Source: Nitrosomonadales bacterium
Lineage (GTDB): Bacteria > Pseudomonadota > Gammaproteobacteria > Burkholderiales > Gallionellaceae
Length of the DNA stretch: 64,000 bases
Assembly (NCBI GenBank): GCA_025408405.1
Contig: JANYJE010000013.1
Coordinates: 1 to 64,000 of the forward strand
Reading direction: 5' to 3'
Shown: piece after piece, positions 1 to 8,110 of the stretch
Position numbering within the stretch: position 1 is the stretch's first letter
How the letters are laid out: the number at the start of each line of letters is the position of its first letter
Program-made: the position numbers and the translations under genes
Notes under the pieces: model-generated
Seen by the model: the letters and a program-made list of their open reading frames with translations, nothing else
Databases searched by the model: none
What the model was told of the DNA's origin: nothing

Positions 1-60
1 GCGCCGCGTCGTCTTGCCGTATCGGTCAAAGCCACCAGTGGAAAGTGTCTGTTGTTTCAT
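1..60 (-). CDS. IS5-family transposase, N-terminal fragment (partial)
   Basis: Reading leftward from the ATG at 60 gives twenty codons, MKQQTLSTGGFDRYGKTTRR, before the window ends. This matches the usual start of IS5-group DDE transposases (MKQQTL...RYGKTTRR). The upstream 75 bp would be the terminal non-coding part of the element. Whether the rest of the gene is intact cannot be seen. Family assignment rests on a short but characteristic N-terminus. Confidence 0.65.
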   Translation of the reverse strand, partial: MKQQTLSTGGFDRYGKTTRR

Positions 61-135
61 CGTTCGGTTCCGTTTACGCGTTCTTCGCTGAGGGTTGCAT
101 GATACAAAATCATTCAGGACTTAATCAGAGATTCC
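1..135 (-). mobile_element. End of an IS5-family insertion sequence (runs off the left edge)
   Basis: The stretch ends in GGAATCTCTGATTAA (minus strand, 135 to 121), which has the look of an IS5-family terminal inverted repeat. It is followed directly by TTAG (136-139), matching the YTAR target duplication typical of that family. A transposase start codon lies inside at position 60. The other end is outside the window, so completeness cannot be judged. The element was inserted about 45 bp downstream of the cusA stop codon. Confidence 0.7.
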
Positions 136-184
136 TTAGGTTTGTTTGCTTGCGTTGAGTTCATCTCCTTTCTTTGCTTGAGGT

Positions 185-3100
185 TCAATGGGTCGGCTGG
201 ATCTTGTTCTTTCTGAACAATGAGTTCTCCTTTACCAGCACATAGATCACCGGAATCACCAGCAAGGTCAGCACGGTGGATGTCACCATGCCACCCACCA
301 TGGGTGCGGCAATGCGGCGCATGACTTCCGAGCCGGTGCCGCTGCTCCACAGGATGGGCAAGAGTCCTGCCATGATGGCAGCAACGGTCATCATCTTGGG
401 GCGCACGCGCTCGACCGCGCCCTGCATCACCGCCGCGTACAAATCGGCAAGGCTAACCTTGTTGCCTGCAAGTTGGTTGCGCGCCTGACTTTCGTTCCAA
501 GCGTGATCAAGGTAGACCAGCATCACCACCCCGGTTTCTGCGGCTACGCCGGCCAGCGCAATAAAACCCACCGCCACGGCCACACTCAGGTTGTAGCCCA
601 ACAGCCATAGCAGCCATATCCCGCCGACCAGCGCAAAAGGCACGGAAAGCAGGACGATCAGGCTTTCTGTCACGCTCCTGAATTGCAGATAGAGCAACAG
701 AAAGATCAGTACCAGGGTGAGAGGCACGACTATTTTCATTTTTGCCGCCGCGCGCTGCATGTATTCAAACTGGCCGCTCCAGGTGACGTAGTAGCCCGGC
801 GAAAATTTCACCTGCGCACTCACCGCCTGCTGCGCGCGCGCGACATAACCGCCAATGTCGGATTCGCGCGTATCCACATAGATGTAGGCTGACAGCAGGG
901 CGTTCTCGGTGCGAATATTGGGCGCACCCTGTGCCAGTTCGATATGCGCGAGTTGCCCCAGAGGCAGTATGGCGCCATCCGGCGTGGCTACCAGTACCTG
1001 GCTGGCAATCATCTGTGGTGTGGAGCGCAACTCGCGCGGGTAGCGCACGTTCACGGCAAAGCGTTCGCGCCCGGCGATCAGCGTAGTCACGGCCTCGCCG
1101 CCCAGCGCGGTCGCCACCACTTCCTGCAAGTCGCCGGGGTTCAGCCCGTAGCGTGCCAACTGCGTACGATCCGGCTCGATGTTGAGGTAGTAACCGCCGG
1201 TCAGGCGCTCTGCATAGGCGCTGGACGTACCCGGCACCTGCCGCACCACACCCTCGATTTCCCGCGCCAGTCTCGCCAGTTCGCTCAGATCCTTGCCGAA
1301 CACCTTGATGCCGACCGGCGTGCGTATGCCGGTGGAAAGCATATCGGTACGCGCCTTGATCGGCATCGTCCACGAGTTGGCCACGCCGGGAAATTGCAGC
1401 GCCCGGTCCATCTCGGCAATCAGCTTGTCGGTGTTCATGCCACGGCGCCATTCGCTTTCCGGCTTGAGGTTGATCACCGTCTCGAACATTTCCAGCGGCG
1501 CCGGATCCGTTGCCGTTAGCGCGCGACCGGCCTTGCCGTACACCGAGGCCACCTCGGGGAAGCTCTTGATGATGCGGTCCTGCGTCTGCATCAGCTCGGC
1601 CGCCTTGGTCACCGACATGCCGGGCAAGGACGCAGGCATGTACAACAGCGTGCCTTCATTCAGCGGAGGCATGAATTCGCTGCCCAGCCTGCTCCAAGGA
1701 TAAATCGTAACCAACATCAACAGCAGTGCGCCAGCGATCACTGCTGGCTTGTAGTTGAGCACAGTTGCCAGCAGCGGCCGATACAGCGCGATCATGCCGC
1801 AATTCAGCGGGTTTTCAGCTTCCGGGCGGATATGGCCGCGGATGAACAGCAGCATCAGCACCGGCACCAGCGTGACCGATAGCAGCGCTGCCGCCGCCAT
1901 GGCAAAAGTCTTGGTAAAGGCCAGCGGCGCGAACAAACGCCCTTCCTGGGCCTCCAGGGTAAACACCGGCAGGAAGGAAACCGTGATGATCAGCAGCGAG
2001 AAAAACAGCGCGGGACCTACTTCCAGGCAGGCCGCGAGAATGGCCTGTGCACGGGTGACCTCGGCGCTGCGCCGTTCCAGATGTTTGTGCGCATTTTCCA
2101 CCATCACAATCGCCGCATCCACCATCGCACCCATGGCGATCGCTATCCCGCCCAGACTCATGATATTGGAGTTCAGCCCGAGCATATGCATGGCGATAAA
2201 GCTCATCAGTATGCCGATGGGCAGCATGATGATGGCCACCAACGCACTGCGTGCGTGCATCAGGAATACCAGACACACCAGCGCTACGATCAGGCTTTCC
2301 TCCAGCAGCGTTGCTTTAAGCGTGGTGATGGCGCGGTAAATCAGCTCTGAGCGGTCATACACTGCCTCTACCTTCACCCCAGTCGGCAACCCCGGCGCCA
2401 GCTCCGCCAGCTTGGCTTTGATGTTGGCGATGACTTCCAGCGCGTTCTGGCCATAGCGCGCGATGGCTATGCCGCCTGCCGCTTCCCCCTCGCCGTTCAG
2501 CTCCGCGACTCCGCGGCGTTCGTCTGGCACCAGCTCAACCCGCGCAACATCGCGCAACAGCACCGGCACACCTTTATTGCTGCGCAACACCAGCTGCTCG
2601 ATGTCGCCGCTGCCGCGCAGATAGCCGCGGCCGCGCACCATGTATTCATTCTCGGCCATCTCCACCACGCGCCCGCCCACATCCCGGTTGCTGTCGCGTA
2701 TCACCTGCGTGATGCGGTTAAGCGGAATGCCGTATGCCTGCAACTTGCGCGGATCGACCACCACCTGATATTGCTGCACGAAACCGCCGATGCTGGCGAC
2801 CTCGGCCACGCCCTGCGCCTTGGTCAACTGGTAACGCACATACCAGTCCTGCACGGTACGCAGCTCCGCCAGGGTGTGCTGCGCACCAGTCAGCACATAC
2901 TGATAGACCCAGCCTACGCTGGTTGCGTCCGGCCCCAGTGCCGGCGTCACACCGCGCGGCAGGTTGCCGCTGGCGCTATTCAGGTATTCCAGCACGCGCG
3001 AACGCGCCCAGTAGATGTCGGTGCCGTCCTCAAAAATGACGTAGACAAAAGAGCTGCCGAAAAAAGAAAAGCCGCGCACCACCTTGGACTTGGGAACGGC

Positions 3101-3322
3101 CAGCAGTGCGGTGGTAAGCGGATAGGTAACCTGATCTTCCACCACCTGCGGCGCCTGGCCGGGATAGTCGGTGTACACGATTACCTGTACATCTGACAAA
3201 TCCGGCAACGCATCCAGCGGCGTTTTCATTACTGCATAAATGCCTGCGGCTACCAGTAGCGCTGCGCCTATCAGCACCAGTGTGACATTGCGTGCCGACC
3301 ACTCAATGACCTGTTTCAGCAT
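185..3322 (-). CDS. cusA: Copper/silver efflux RND pump, inner-membrane subunit (CusA/SilA type)
   Basis: This is the proton-driven RND transporter that exports Cu(I)/Ag(I) in a tripartite complex with CusB and an outer-membrane channel. The protein is about 1045 aa, normal for heavy-metal RND pumps. Its N-terminus carries the CusA-type stretch TPLDALPDLSDVQVIVYTDY and later SVGWVYQYVL. The segment around TDMLSTGIRTPVGIKVFG resembles the methionine-bearing periplasmic cleft of CusA. The start at 3322 is chosen because GGAGG lies 5 bases upstream; the open frame extends 26 codons further without such a site. Its first 20 bases overlap the end of cusB. An IS element sits just downstream. Zn/Co/Cd (CzcA) specificity is less likely but not excluded. 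Confidence 0.93.
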   Translation of the reverse strand: MLKQVIEWSARNVTLVLIGAALLVAAGIYAVMKTPLDALPDLSDVQVIVYTDYPGQAPQVVEDQVTYPLTTALLAVPKSKVVRGFSFFGSSFVYVIFEDGTDIYWARSRVLEYLNSASGNLPRGVTPALGPDATSVGWVYQYVLTGAQHTLAELRTVQDWYVRYQLTKAQGVAEVASIGGFVQQYQVVVDPRKLQAYGIPLNRITQVIRDSNRDVGGRVVEMAENEYMVRGRGYLRGSGDIEQLVLRSNKGVPVLLRDVARVELVPDERRGVAELNGEGEAAGGIAIARYGQNALEVIANIKAKLAELAPGLPTGVKVEAVYDRSELIYRAITTLKATLLEESLIVALVCLVFLMHARSALVAIIMLPIGILMSFIAMHMLGLNSNIMSLGGIAIAMGAMVDAAIVMVENAHKHLERRSAEVTRAQAILAACLEVGPALFFSLLIITVSFLPVFTLEAQEGRLFAPLAFTKTFAMAAAALLSVTLVPVLMLLFIRGHIRPEAENPLNCGMIALYRPLLATVLNYKPAVIAGALLLMLVTIYPWSRLGSEFMPPLNEGTLLYMPASLPGMSVTKAAELMQTQDRIIKSFPEVASVYGKAGRALTATDPAPLEMFETVINLKPESEWRRGMNTDKLIAEMDRALQFPGVANSWTMPIKARTDMLSTGIRTPVGIKVFGKDLSELARLAREIEGVVRQVPGTSSAYAERLTGGYYLNIEPDRTQLARYGLNPGDLQEVVATALGGEAVTTLIAGRERFAVNVRYPRELRSTPQMIASQVLVATPDGAILPLGQLAHIELAQGAPNIRTENALLSAYIYVDTRESDIGGYVARAQQAVSAQVKFSPGYYVTWSGQFEYMQRAAAKMKIVVPLTLVLIFLLLYLQFRSVTESLIVLLSVPFALVGGIWLLWLLGYNLSVAVAVGFIALAGVAAETGVVMLVYLDHAWNESQARNQLAGNKVSLADLYAAVMQGAVERVRPKMMTVAAIMAGLLPILWSSGTGSEVMRRIAAPMVGGMVTSTVLTLLVIPVIYVLVKENSLFRKNKIQPTH

Positions 3323-4562
3323 GCTCGCCTCCATTTTGAGCAACGGCTGCAGACGCTGCCTGCATGCCCGCCAGTGCTGCGCGCAGATTGCTTTCTGCAT
3401 CGATCAGGAAATTTGCGCGGCTGACCACGGTCTCACCTTCGCCCACACCTTCCAGCACCTCAACCCACTCTTCATTGCGTCGCCCCAGCTTGACGCTGCG
3501 CGGCTGGAATCTGCCTTCCGAGACTTGCACCAGCAGCGTCTGGCGGGTGCCGCTGTCTATTACCGCAGAGACCGGCACGCTCAACGCCTTCCGAGTTGTG
3601 CCTGTTTCGATCTGCACTGCGGCATACATGCCCGGACGCAATTGCCCTGTGTGGTTGTCCAGCTCGACACGCACGCGCAGCGTGCGCGTGGCCTCGTTCA
3701 GCACCGGCGATACGAAGCTGATGTGCCCGCTGAATTCTTCCCCGGGGTAGGCATCCACGCTGACGTTCACCTTCTGCCCCAGATGCAAACCGCCCTGATC
3801 CTGCTCCGCCACCTCGGCCTGCACCCACACGCTGGATAGGTCGGCCAGCCTGAACAGCACATCACCTGCAGCAAAGCGCGCACCGTCAACAGCTTTTTTT
3901 TCCATCACCACGCCGCTGATCGGTGCGCGCAGCAGCAGCTGGGTCGCGCCCTGCGCATCGCGGGTCAAATCCTGCGTGGCGATTCCCCAGTTGGAGAGAC
4001 GCAGCCGCGCACTCTTTTCCACGTCGAGCAGGCCGGATTCGCGCGCCAGCTGGTATTCGCGCAGTGCACTCTCCAGTTCCGGGCTGTAAACAGATAGCAG
4101 CGGCGTGCCTGCGTGCACATGCTGCCCGGTCTGGTTCACATTCAATTTCACTACCCAACCGTCGAAGCGCGGCGCGACCCACTGCTGTTTGCGCTCGTCC
4201 ACTTCCAGCATCCCTGTTGCCCGCACCTTGCGCTGCAACTGGCGCAGTTCTACCTGCTCGGTGCGCACACCCAGCAGCTGTATTTTTTCGGGTGACAAAA
4301 CCACCGCACCCGCCGTCATGTCCTCGCCCTCGTACACGGGAATGTAATCCATGCCCATCGAGTCTTGCTTGGGCACAGGCGAGGTGTCGGGCTGCCCCAT
4401 CGCGTTGCGGTAGTAAAGGATTTTGCGCGGTGCGGTTTCTGCGTGGTCTGACGCGCCCGCAGTGGCAGGTACGCCTGACGTATGCGTACCGACGTAATAT
4501 CCTGCGGCGGTAAATGCAGACAAGGTCAGCGCGACTAATAGCAGTGTGTTTGCTTGTTTCAT
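3303..4562 (-). CDS. cusB: Copper/silver efflux periplasmic adaptor (CusB type)
   Basis: Membrane fusion protein, 419 aa, linking the RND pump to the outer-membrane channel. An N-terminal hydrophobic segment (MKQANTLLLVALTLSAF) is followed by a heavy-metal-binding stretch with ILYYRNAMG and KQDSMGMDYIPVY, where Met residues are candidate metal ligands, as in CusB. The beta-barrel and barrel-sandwich regions follow (VKLNVNQTGQHVHAGTPLL; LRPGMYAAVQIETG). The start is set at 4562 because AGGAGAAG lies just upstream; an upstream extension of the frame lacks homology-like sequence. The ATG overlaps the stop of the TolC-like gene as ATGA, so the two are translationally coupled. Confidence 0.92.
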   Translation of the reverse strand: MKQANTLLLVALTLSAFTAAGYYVGTHTSGVPATAGASDHAETAPRKILYYRNAMGQPDTSPVPKQDSMGMDYIPVYEGEDMTAGAVVLSPEKIQLLGVRTEQVELRQLQRKVRATGMLEVDERKQQWVAPRFDGWVVKLNVNQTGQHVHAGTPLLSVYSPELESALREYQLARESGLLDVEKSARLRLSNWGIATQDLTRDAQGATQLLLRAPISGVVMEKKAVDGARFAAGDVLFRLADLSSVWVQAEVAEQDQGGLHLGQKVNVSVDAYPGEEFSGHISFVSPVLNEATRTLRVRVELDNHTGQLRPGMYAAVQIETGTTRKALSVPVSAVIDSGTRQTLLVQVSEGRFQPRSVKLGRRNEEWVEVLEGVGEGETVVSRANFLIDAESNLRAALAGMQAASAAVAQNGGEHAETGH

Positions 4563-5815
4563 AATTCTTCTCCTATCAGACGCTCTATTTCTGCGAGATG
4601 TAATTGTTGTGCGAGCAACGCATCGAGTTCGTCGATGCGGTTGCGCTGCAGTTCGCGGCGCGCCTGCCACAGCGTGGCGTAATCCATGTTGCCGTTTTGA
4701 TAGCCCGACAGCACGCTTTTGTAGGCGAGTTCAGTCAAGGGCAACGTTTGCGTGCGGATCAGCTGTAGCTGCTCGGTGACCGCACGCAGGGCGGCGCCGT
4801 GCTCGCTCATGTCGCCGGCCAGGGTCTGTGCCAGCGCCTGCTCGCGTGCCTGGCTGGCGGCCAGCTGCTCCGCAGCTTCGTGGCGGTGTGAACTGTGCGC
4901 GCCTTGTTGCAGGGGGATGGTGAATTCCAGCATGGCGTCCCAGCTGCTGATGCTGCCGCCGCGCTGCACCGGTGCCAGCGCCACGATAAAATCTGGCGTC
5001 GAATTTTTTTGCGTCAACTCAAGGTTGGCCTGCGCCGCCCTGCTCTGTGCGCTCTGGCTGAATAGCTGCGGGCTGGATTCCTGCAGGCGCTGTTGCAGAT
5101 AGCTGTCTTCCAGCCTGGCGGGTAACGGCAGCGCGGGTAATTGTTGCGGATTGGCCAGCGGCGCGCTGACCGGACGATTGAGCAGCGCATTGATGCGCGC
5201 CTGGGTGCGCTGGTACTCGGCCTGCAATGCAATGCGCTCTGACTGCAACGCCGCTTCATCCAGCTGCGCCTTCAGCCACTCCTGCTGCCGGCCCAAGCCG
5301 TGTTCATAGCGCTCCTGTGCCAGCCTGGAGGCACTGGCGGCAAAGCCGGCTATATCCTGATTCAGCTGCAGTGCATTATAGGCGCGGTAATACTGGGCGA
5401 ACGCCAGCTTGATGCGGCTGCGTAACTCGGCGCGCACGCTGCGCTGCTGCTCCTGCATTTGTCTGGCACCGGCAGCGGCCACCTGCTTTTGTGCATCGCG
5501 CTTGCCCCAGCCCGGCACGGGTTGCAGGTATGAATATTTTACCGCCCCCACCTGGCTGGGATTGAGTGTCGCGCCGCCTGGCTGGTTGATATCCTGCCAT
5601 TCGATGCGCACGCTGGGGTCAGGCAATATCCCTGCGGCCTCGCTGCGCTGCGCTGCCGCACTGCTTTCCAGCCGCGCGGCATTCAGTTCGGCGCTGTTGT
5701 CTTCGAGGTATTGCAGCAGGCCCGCCGCATCGGCGCCGGGCACAGCCGCTGGCTCGGCCGCCAGTAGCGGCAGACTGCGCAGCATAAAAATTAAGATAAT
5801 GAATAGTCTTCCCAT
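4559..5815 (-). CDS. Outer-membrane efflux channel, TolC/CusC family
   Basis: Outer-membrane factor of the Cus-type pump, 418 aa, with a signal peptide (MGRLFIILIFMLRSLPLLAA) and two alanine/glutamine-rich helical repeats characteristic of TolC proteins. The sequence YSYLQPVPGWGKRDAQ and the C-terminal NGNMDYATLWQARRELQ are typical of heavy-metal OEPs. Start 5815 has GGAG upstream; the frame is open for 21 more codons without a comparable site. It overlaps cusB by ATGA. A hairpin with a short T run lies between this gene and the upstream small exported protein. Confidence 0.9.
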   Translation of the reverse strand: MGRLFIILIFMLRSLPLLAAEPAAVPGADAAGLLQYLEDNSAELNAARLESSAAAQRSEAAGILPDPSVRIEWQDINQPGGATLNPSQVGAVKYSYLQPVPGWGKRDAQKQVAAAGARQMQEQQRSVRAELRSRIKLAFAQYYRAYNALQLNQDIAGFAASASRLAQERYEHGLGRQQEWLKAQLDEAALQSERIALQAEYQRTQARINALLNRPVSAPLANPQQLPALPLPARLEDSYLQQRLQESSPQLFSQSAQSRAAQANLELTQKNSTPDFIVALAPVQRGGSISSWDAMLEFTIPLQQGAHSSHRHEAAEQLAASQAREQALAQTLAGDMSEHGAALRAVTEQLQLIRTQTLPLTELAYKSVLSGYQNGNMDYATLWQARRELQRNRIDELDALLAQQLHLAEIERLIGEEL

Positions 5816-5856
5816 GATGATTCTCCAGTGTGCATTTCCTCTCCCGAACAGGAAGG

Positions 5857-5886
5857 AAAACAATCGCGCATTACACAACGCGATTG
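5857..5886 (-). terminator. Intra-operon hairpin, possible attenuator upstream of the TolC-like gene
   Basis: On the minus strand CAATCGCG, a 10-base loop, and CGCGATTG form a perfect 8-bp stem, followed at once by TTTTCC. It begins 12 bases past the stop of the small exported protein gene and ends about 40 bases before the TolC-like start. It may be a weak intrinsic terminator or an mRNA processing/stability structure that lowers pump expression relative to the first gene. Confidence 0.5.
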
Positions 5887-5897
5887 CCGGAGAACGG

Positions 5898-6317
5898 CTA
5901 AATCAGGAAGGTGCAGAAACGGATGGGAATGGACGGACCGAGGTTGCGGGCAGCTTGTGCAATCCCGAAGCGAAGAGGGATTGCGGCGGGTACGGCAGGA
6001 ACATCAAGCACCAGCACGGCATTGCGGGCATGCATAAACAGCGGGCCCGCCTGATCTGCGCTGATCTGGTCAGACTGGGAGCAATGCACCAGACAGGCAT
6101 TTTTATTTGCGTCTGGCTGCTCATGGCAGGGCATAGCCTCACCCTGCATCGCTGCCTCATGCGTATCTATAGCCTGTTCCGGGGCGGGTGCGAATGCTTG
6201 TAGCGGGCTGGCCACAGGCATGACACAGGCTTCTGCCGCCACAACGCACTGGGCAAATAGCACCAGCCCTAGCATTGCGCGGGCAAGGTGGTGTAATTGT
6301 GCGTTGGTGAAATGCAT
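5898..6317 (-). CDS. Exported Cys/His-rich protein of the copper efflux operon, unknown function
   Basis: 139-aa protein with a likely signal peptide (hydrophobic segment around residues 14-28, ending AAEAC). The mature part contains MPCHEQPDANKNACLVHCSQ, a cluster of Cys, His and Met that could bind copper or form disulfides. Similar small exported proteins often precede TolC-like genes of heavy-metal efflux operons in this group; this is recalled, not searched. It is the first gene of the operon, divergent from argA. No strong ribosome binding site is seen. A role in periplasmic metal binding or sensing is inference. Confidence 0.6.
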   Translation of the reverse strand: MHFTNAQLHHLARAMLGLVLFAQCVVAAEACVMPVASPLQAFAPAPEQAIDTHEAAMQGEAMPCHEQPDANKNACLVHCSQSDQISADQAGPLFMHARNAVLVLDVPAVPAAIPLRFGIAQAARNLGPSIPIRFCTFLI

Positions 6318-6427
6318 GGTGTTGTAGTGGCCTGATACCTTGGACTTTATGGTTGGAATGATGCCACAATACGACTCCGACGGGAATCAATGGTCATCCC
6401 CGTTCAATATCTCGGAGCGCCTTTGTC

Positions 6428-7753
6428 GTGTTAAGTTCCTTAGCCTCAGCCGAATTCGTCACCTGGTTTCGCTCGGCCGCACCCTATATCAACGCCTTTC
6501 GCGGCAAAACCTTCGTGGTGGCGTTTGGCGGCGAGGTGGTGGCGGACGGCAAATTTGTCGAGCTGACGCACGACCTGAACCTGCTCGCCAGCCTGGGCGT
6601 GCGCCTAGTGCTGGTGCACGGCGCGCGCCCGCAGATTGAGCAGCACCTGTCGCACAATCAGATTGAAGATCGCTATCACCACGGCATCCGCCTTACCGAT
6701 GCCGCCACCATGCTGTGCGTGAAGGAAGCCGTGGGGCGCGTGCGTTTCGAGATTGAAGCCCTGCTGTCGATGGGCTTGGCCAATTCGCCGATGGCGAATG
6801 CCAACATCCGCGTGGCCGGCGGCAACTTCATCACCGCGCAGCCGATAGGCGTGATTCACGGCGTGGATTTGCTGCACACCGGCAGCGTGCGCAAGGTAGA
6901 TGCCGCCGCCATCAGGGACAGGCTGGCGTTCAACGAAGTTATTCTGCTTTCGCCGCTGGGTTACTCGCCCACGGGCGAAGTGTTCAACCTCACCCTGGAA
7001 GATGTGGCGACTGCCAGCGCCATCGCGCTGGATGCTGACAAGCTGATTTTCCTGATGGACACCGACGGTGTTATGGATAAAAAAGGGGCGCTTCTGCATG
7101 AGCTGACCATTGCCGCTGCGAATGCCATACTCACCAGCAAACGCAAGCTGCCCGACGACATTGCGCTGTTCCTGCCCTGTGCGGTACGCGCCTGCGAGGC
7201 GGGTGTGGCGCGCACCCACCTGATCAGCCGCCACCTCGATGGCGCCGTGTTGCAGGAGCTGTTTTCCGATAGCGGGGTGGGCAGCATGGTGGTGGAAAGC
7301 TCGCTCAATACTTTGCGCTGCGCCACCATCGATGATGTAGGCGGCATCCTGCAGTTGCTGCAGCCGCTGGAGGCCGAAGGCATCCTGGTGCGGCGTTCGC
7401 GCGAACTGCTGGAGCGCGAAATCGAACGTTTTGTAGTGCTGGAACATGACCACCGCATCATCGGCTGTGCTGCGCTGTATCCCTTTCCCGACGAGAAAAC
7501 GGCCGAGCTCGCCTGCCTCGCCATTCAGCCCGTCTACCGCCGCCACGGCTATGGTGACGCCTTGCTGCAACACGTCAGCGCCGAGGCTAGGGCACAGGGC
7601 TTGCGCAAGCTGATCGTGCTGACCACACGCACCGCGCACTGGTTTGTCGAACGCGGCTTTACTGAAACCGACGTGGCGGCGCTTCCTGCTCAGAAAAAGA
7701 TGCTTTACAACTTTCAGCGACGCTCCAAGGTTTTTGTAAAATCGCTTAAGTAA
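6428..7753 (+). CDS. argA: Amino-acid N-acetyltransferase (N-acetylglutamate synthase)
   Basis: Catalyses the first step of arginine synthesis, acetyl-CoA plus glutamate to N-acetylglutamate. The 441-aa protein has the classical ArgA layout: an N-terminal amino-acid-kinase-like domain (FVVAFGGEVV; LVLVHGARPQIEQ; LIFLMDTDGVMD) that senses arginine, and a C-terminal GNAT domain (CLAIQPVYRRHGYGDALLQH) with the acetyl-CoA loop. The start is a GTG; GGAG lies about 11 bases upstream. It stands alone, divergent from the copper operon. Confidence 0.93.
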   Translation: MLSSLASAEFVTWFRSAAPYINAFRGKTFVVAFGGEVVADGKFVELTHDLNLLASLGVRLVLVHGARPQIEQHLSHNQIEDRYHHGIRLTDAATMLCVKEAVGRVRFEIEALLSMGLANSPMANANIRVAGGNFITAQPIGVIHGVDLLHTGSVRKVDAAAIRDRLAFNEVILLSPLGYSPTGEVFNLTLEDVATASAIALDADKLIFLMDTDGVMDKKGALLHELTIAAANAILTSKRKLPDDIALFLPCAVRACEAGVARTHLISRHLDGAVLQELFSDSGVGSMVVESSLNTLRCATIDDVGGILQLLQPLEAEGILVRRSRELLEREIERFVVLEHDHRIIGCAALYPFPDEKTAELACLAIQPVYRRHGYGDALLQHVSAEARAQGLRKLIVLTTRTAHWFVERGFTETDVAALPAQKKMLYNFQRRSKVFVKSLK

Positions 7754-7823
7754 CTTAACTTCGGATTGAGCATTCACAGTAATGTCACAATCTGAATTCA
7801 TAATTGTTAAATGGAGAACATAG

Positions 7824-8096
7824 ATGGCAAGAATGATTCACTGTGTAAAACTCGGGCGCGAAGCAGAAGCACTCGATCGCCCACCCTACCCAGGCACACT
7901 GGGACAGCGCATATTCGAAAATGTGTCGAAGGAAGCCTGGCAGAGCTGGATCAAATTCCAGACCATGCTGGTAAACGAGAACCGCCTCAACCTGGCGGAT
8001 GCCAAGGCACGCAAGTTTCTGACCGAACAGATGGAGAACTACTTCTTCGGCGAATCATCCCAGATGCCACCGGGCTATGTCCCACCAGCCAAATAA
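7824..8096 (+). CDS. yggX: Fe(II) trafficking / oxidative damage protection protein YggX
   Basis: 90-aa cytosolic protein with the conserved YggX features: N-terminal [20 protein letters not shown] with its single cysteine, and the C-terminal FFGE...PPGYVPP. In enterobacteria YggX protects Fe-S proteins and supports iron trafficking. GGAG is placed 8 bases before the ATG. The ppk gene begins 14 bases downstream, suggesting co-transcription. Iron function is family knowledge. Confidence 0.92.
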   Translation: MARMIHCVKLGREAEALDRPPYPGTLGQRIFENVSKEAWQSWIKFQTMLVNENRLNLADAKARKFLTEQMENYFFGESSQMPPGYVPPAK

Positions 8097-8110
8097 TCTG
8101 GGAGCCAGCC

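Noticed and set aside
6318..6427. CueR- or CusR-type copper operator upstream of the copper operon
   Set aside because: ACCTTGGA...GGTTGGAA was examined but the arms are not complementary as in CueR sites, and no CusR box is seen. Regulation remains unassigned.
6605..7801. A 398-codon open frame on the minus strand opposite argA
   Set aside because: It mirrors the codon pattern of argA, has no recognisable domain and no ribosome binding site; it is a shadow of a GC-rich gene.
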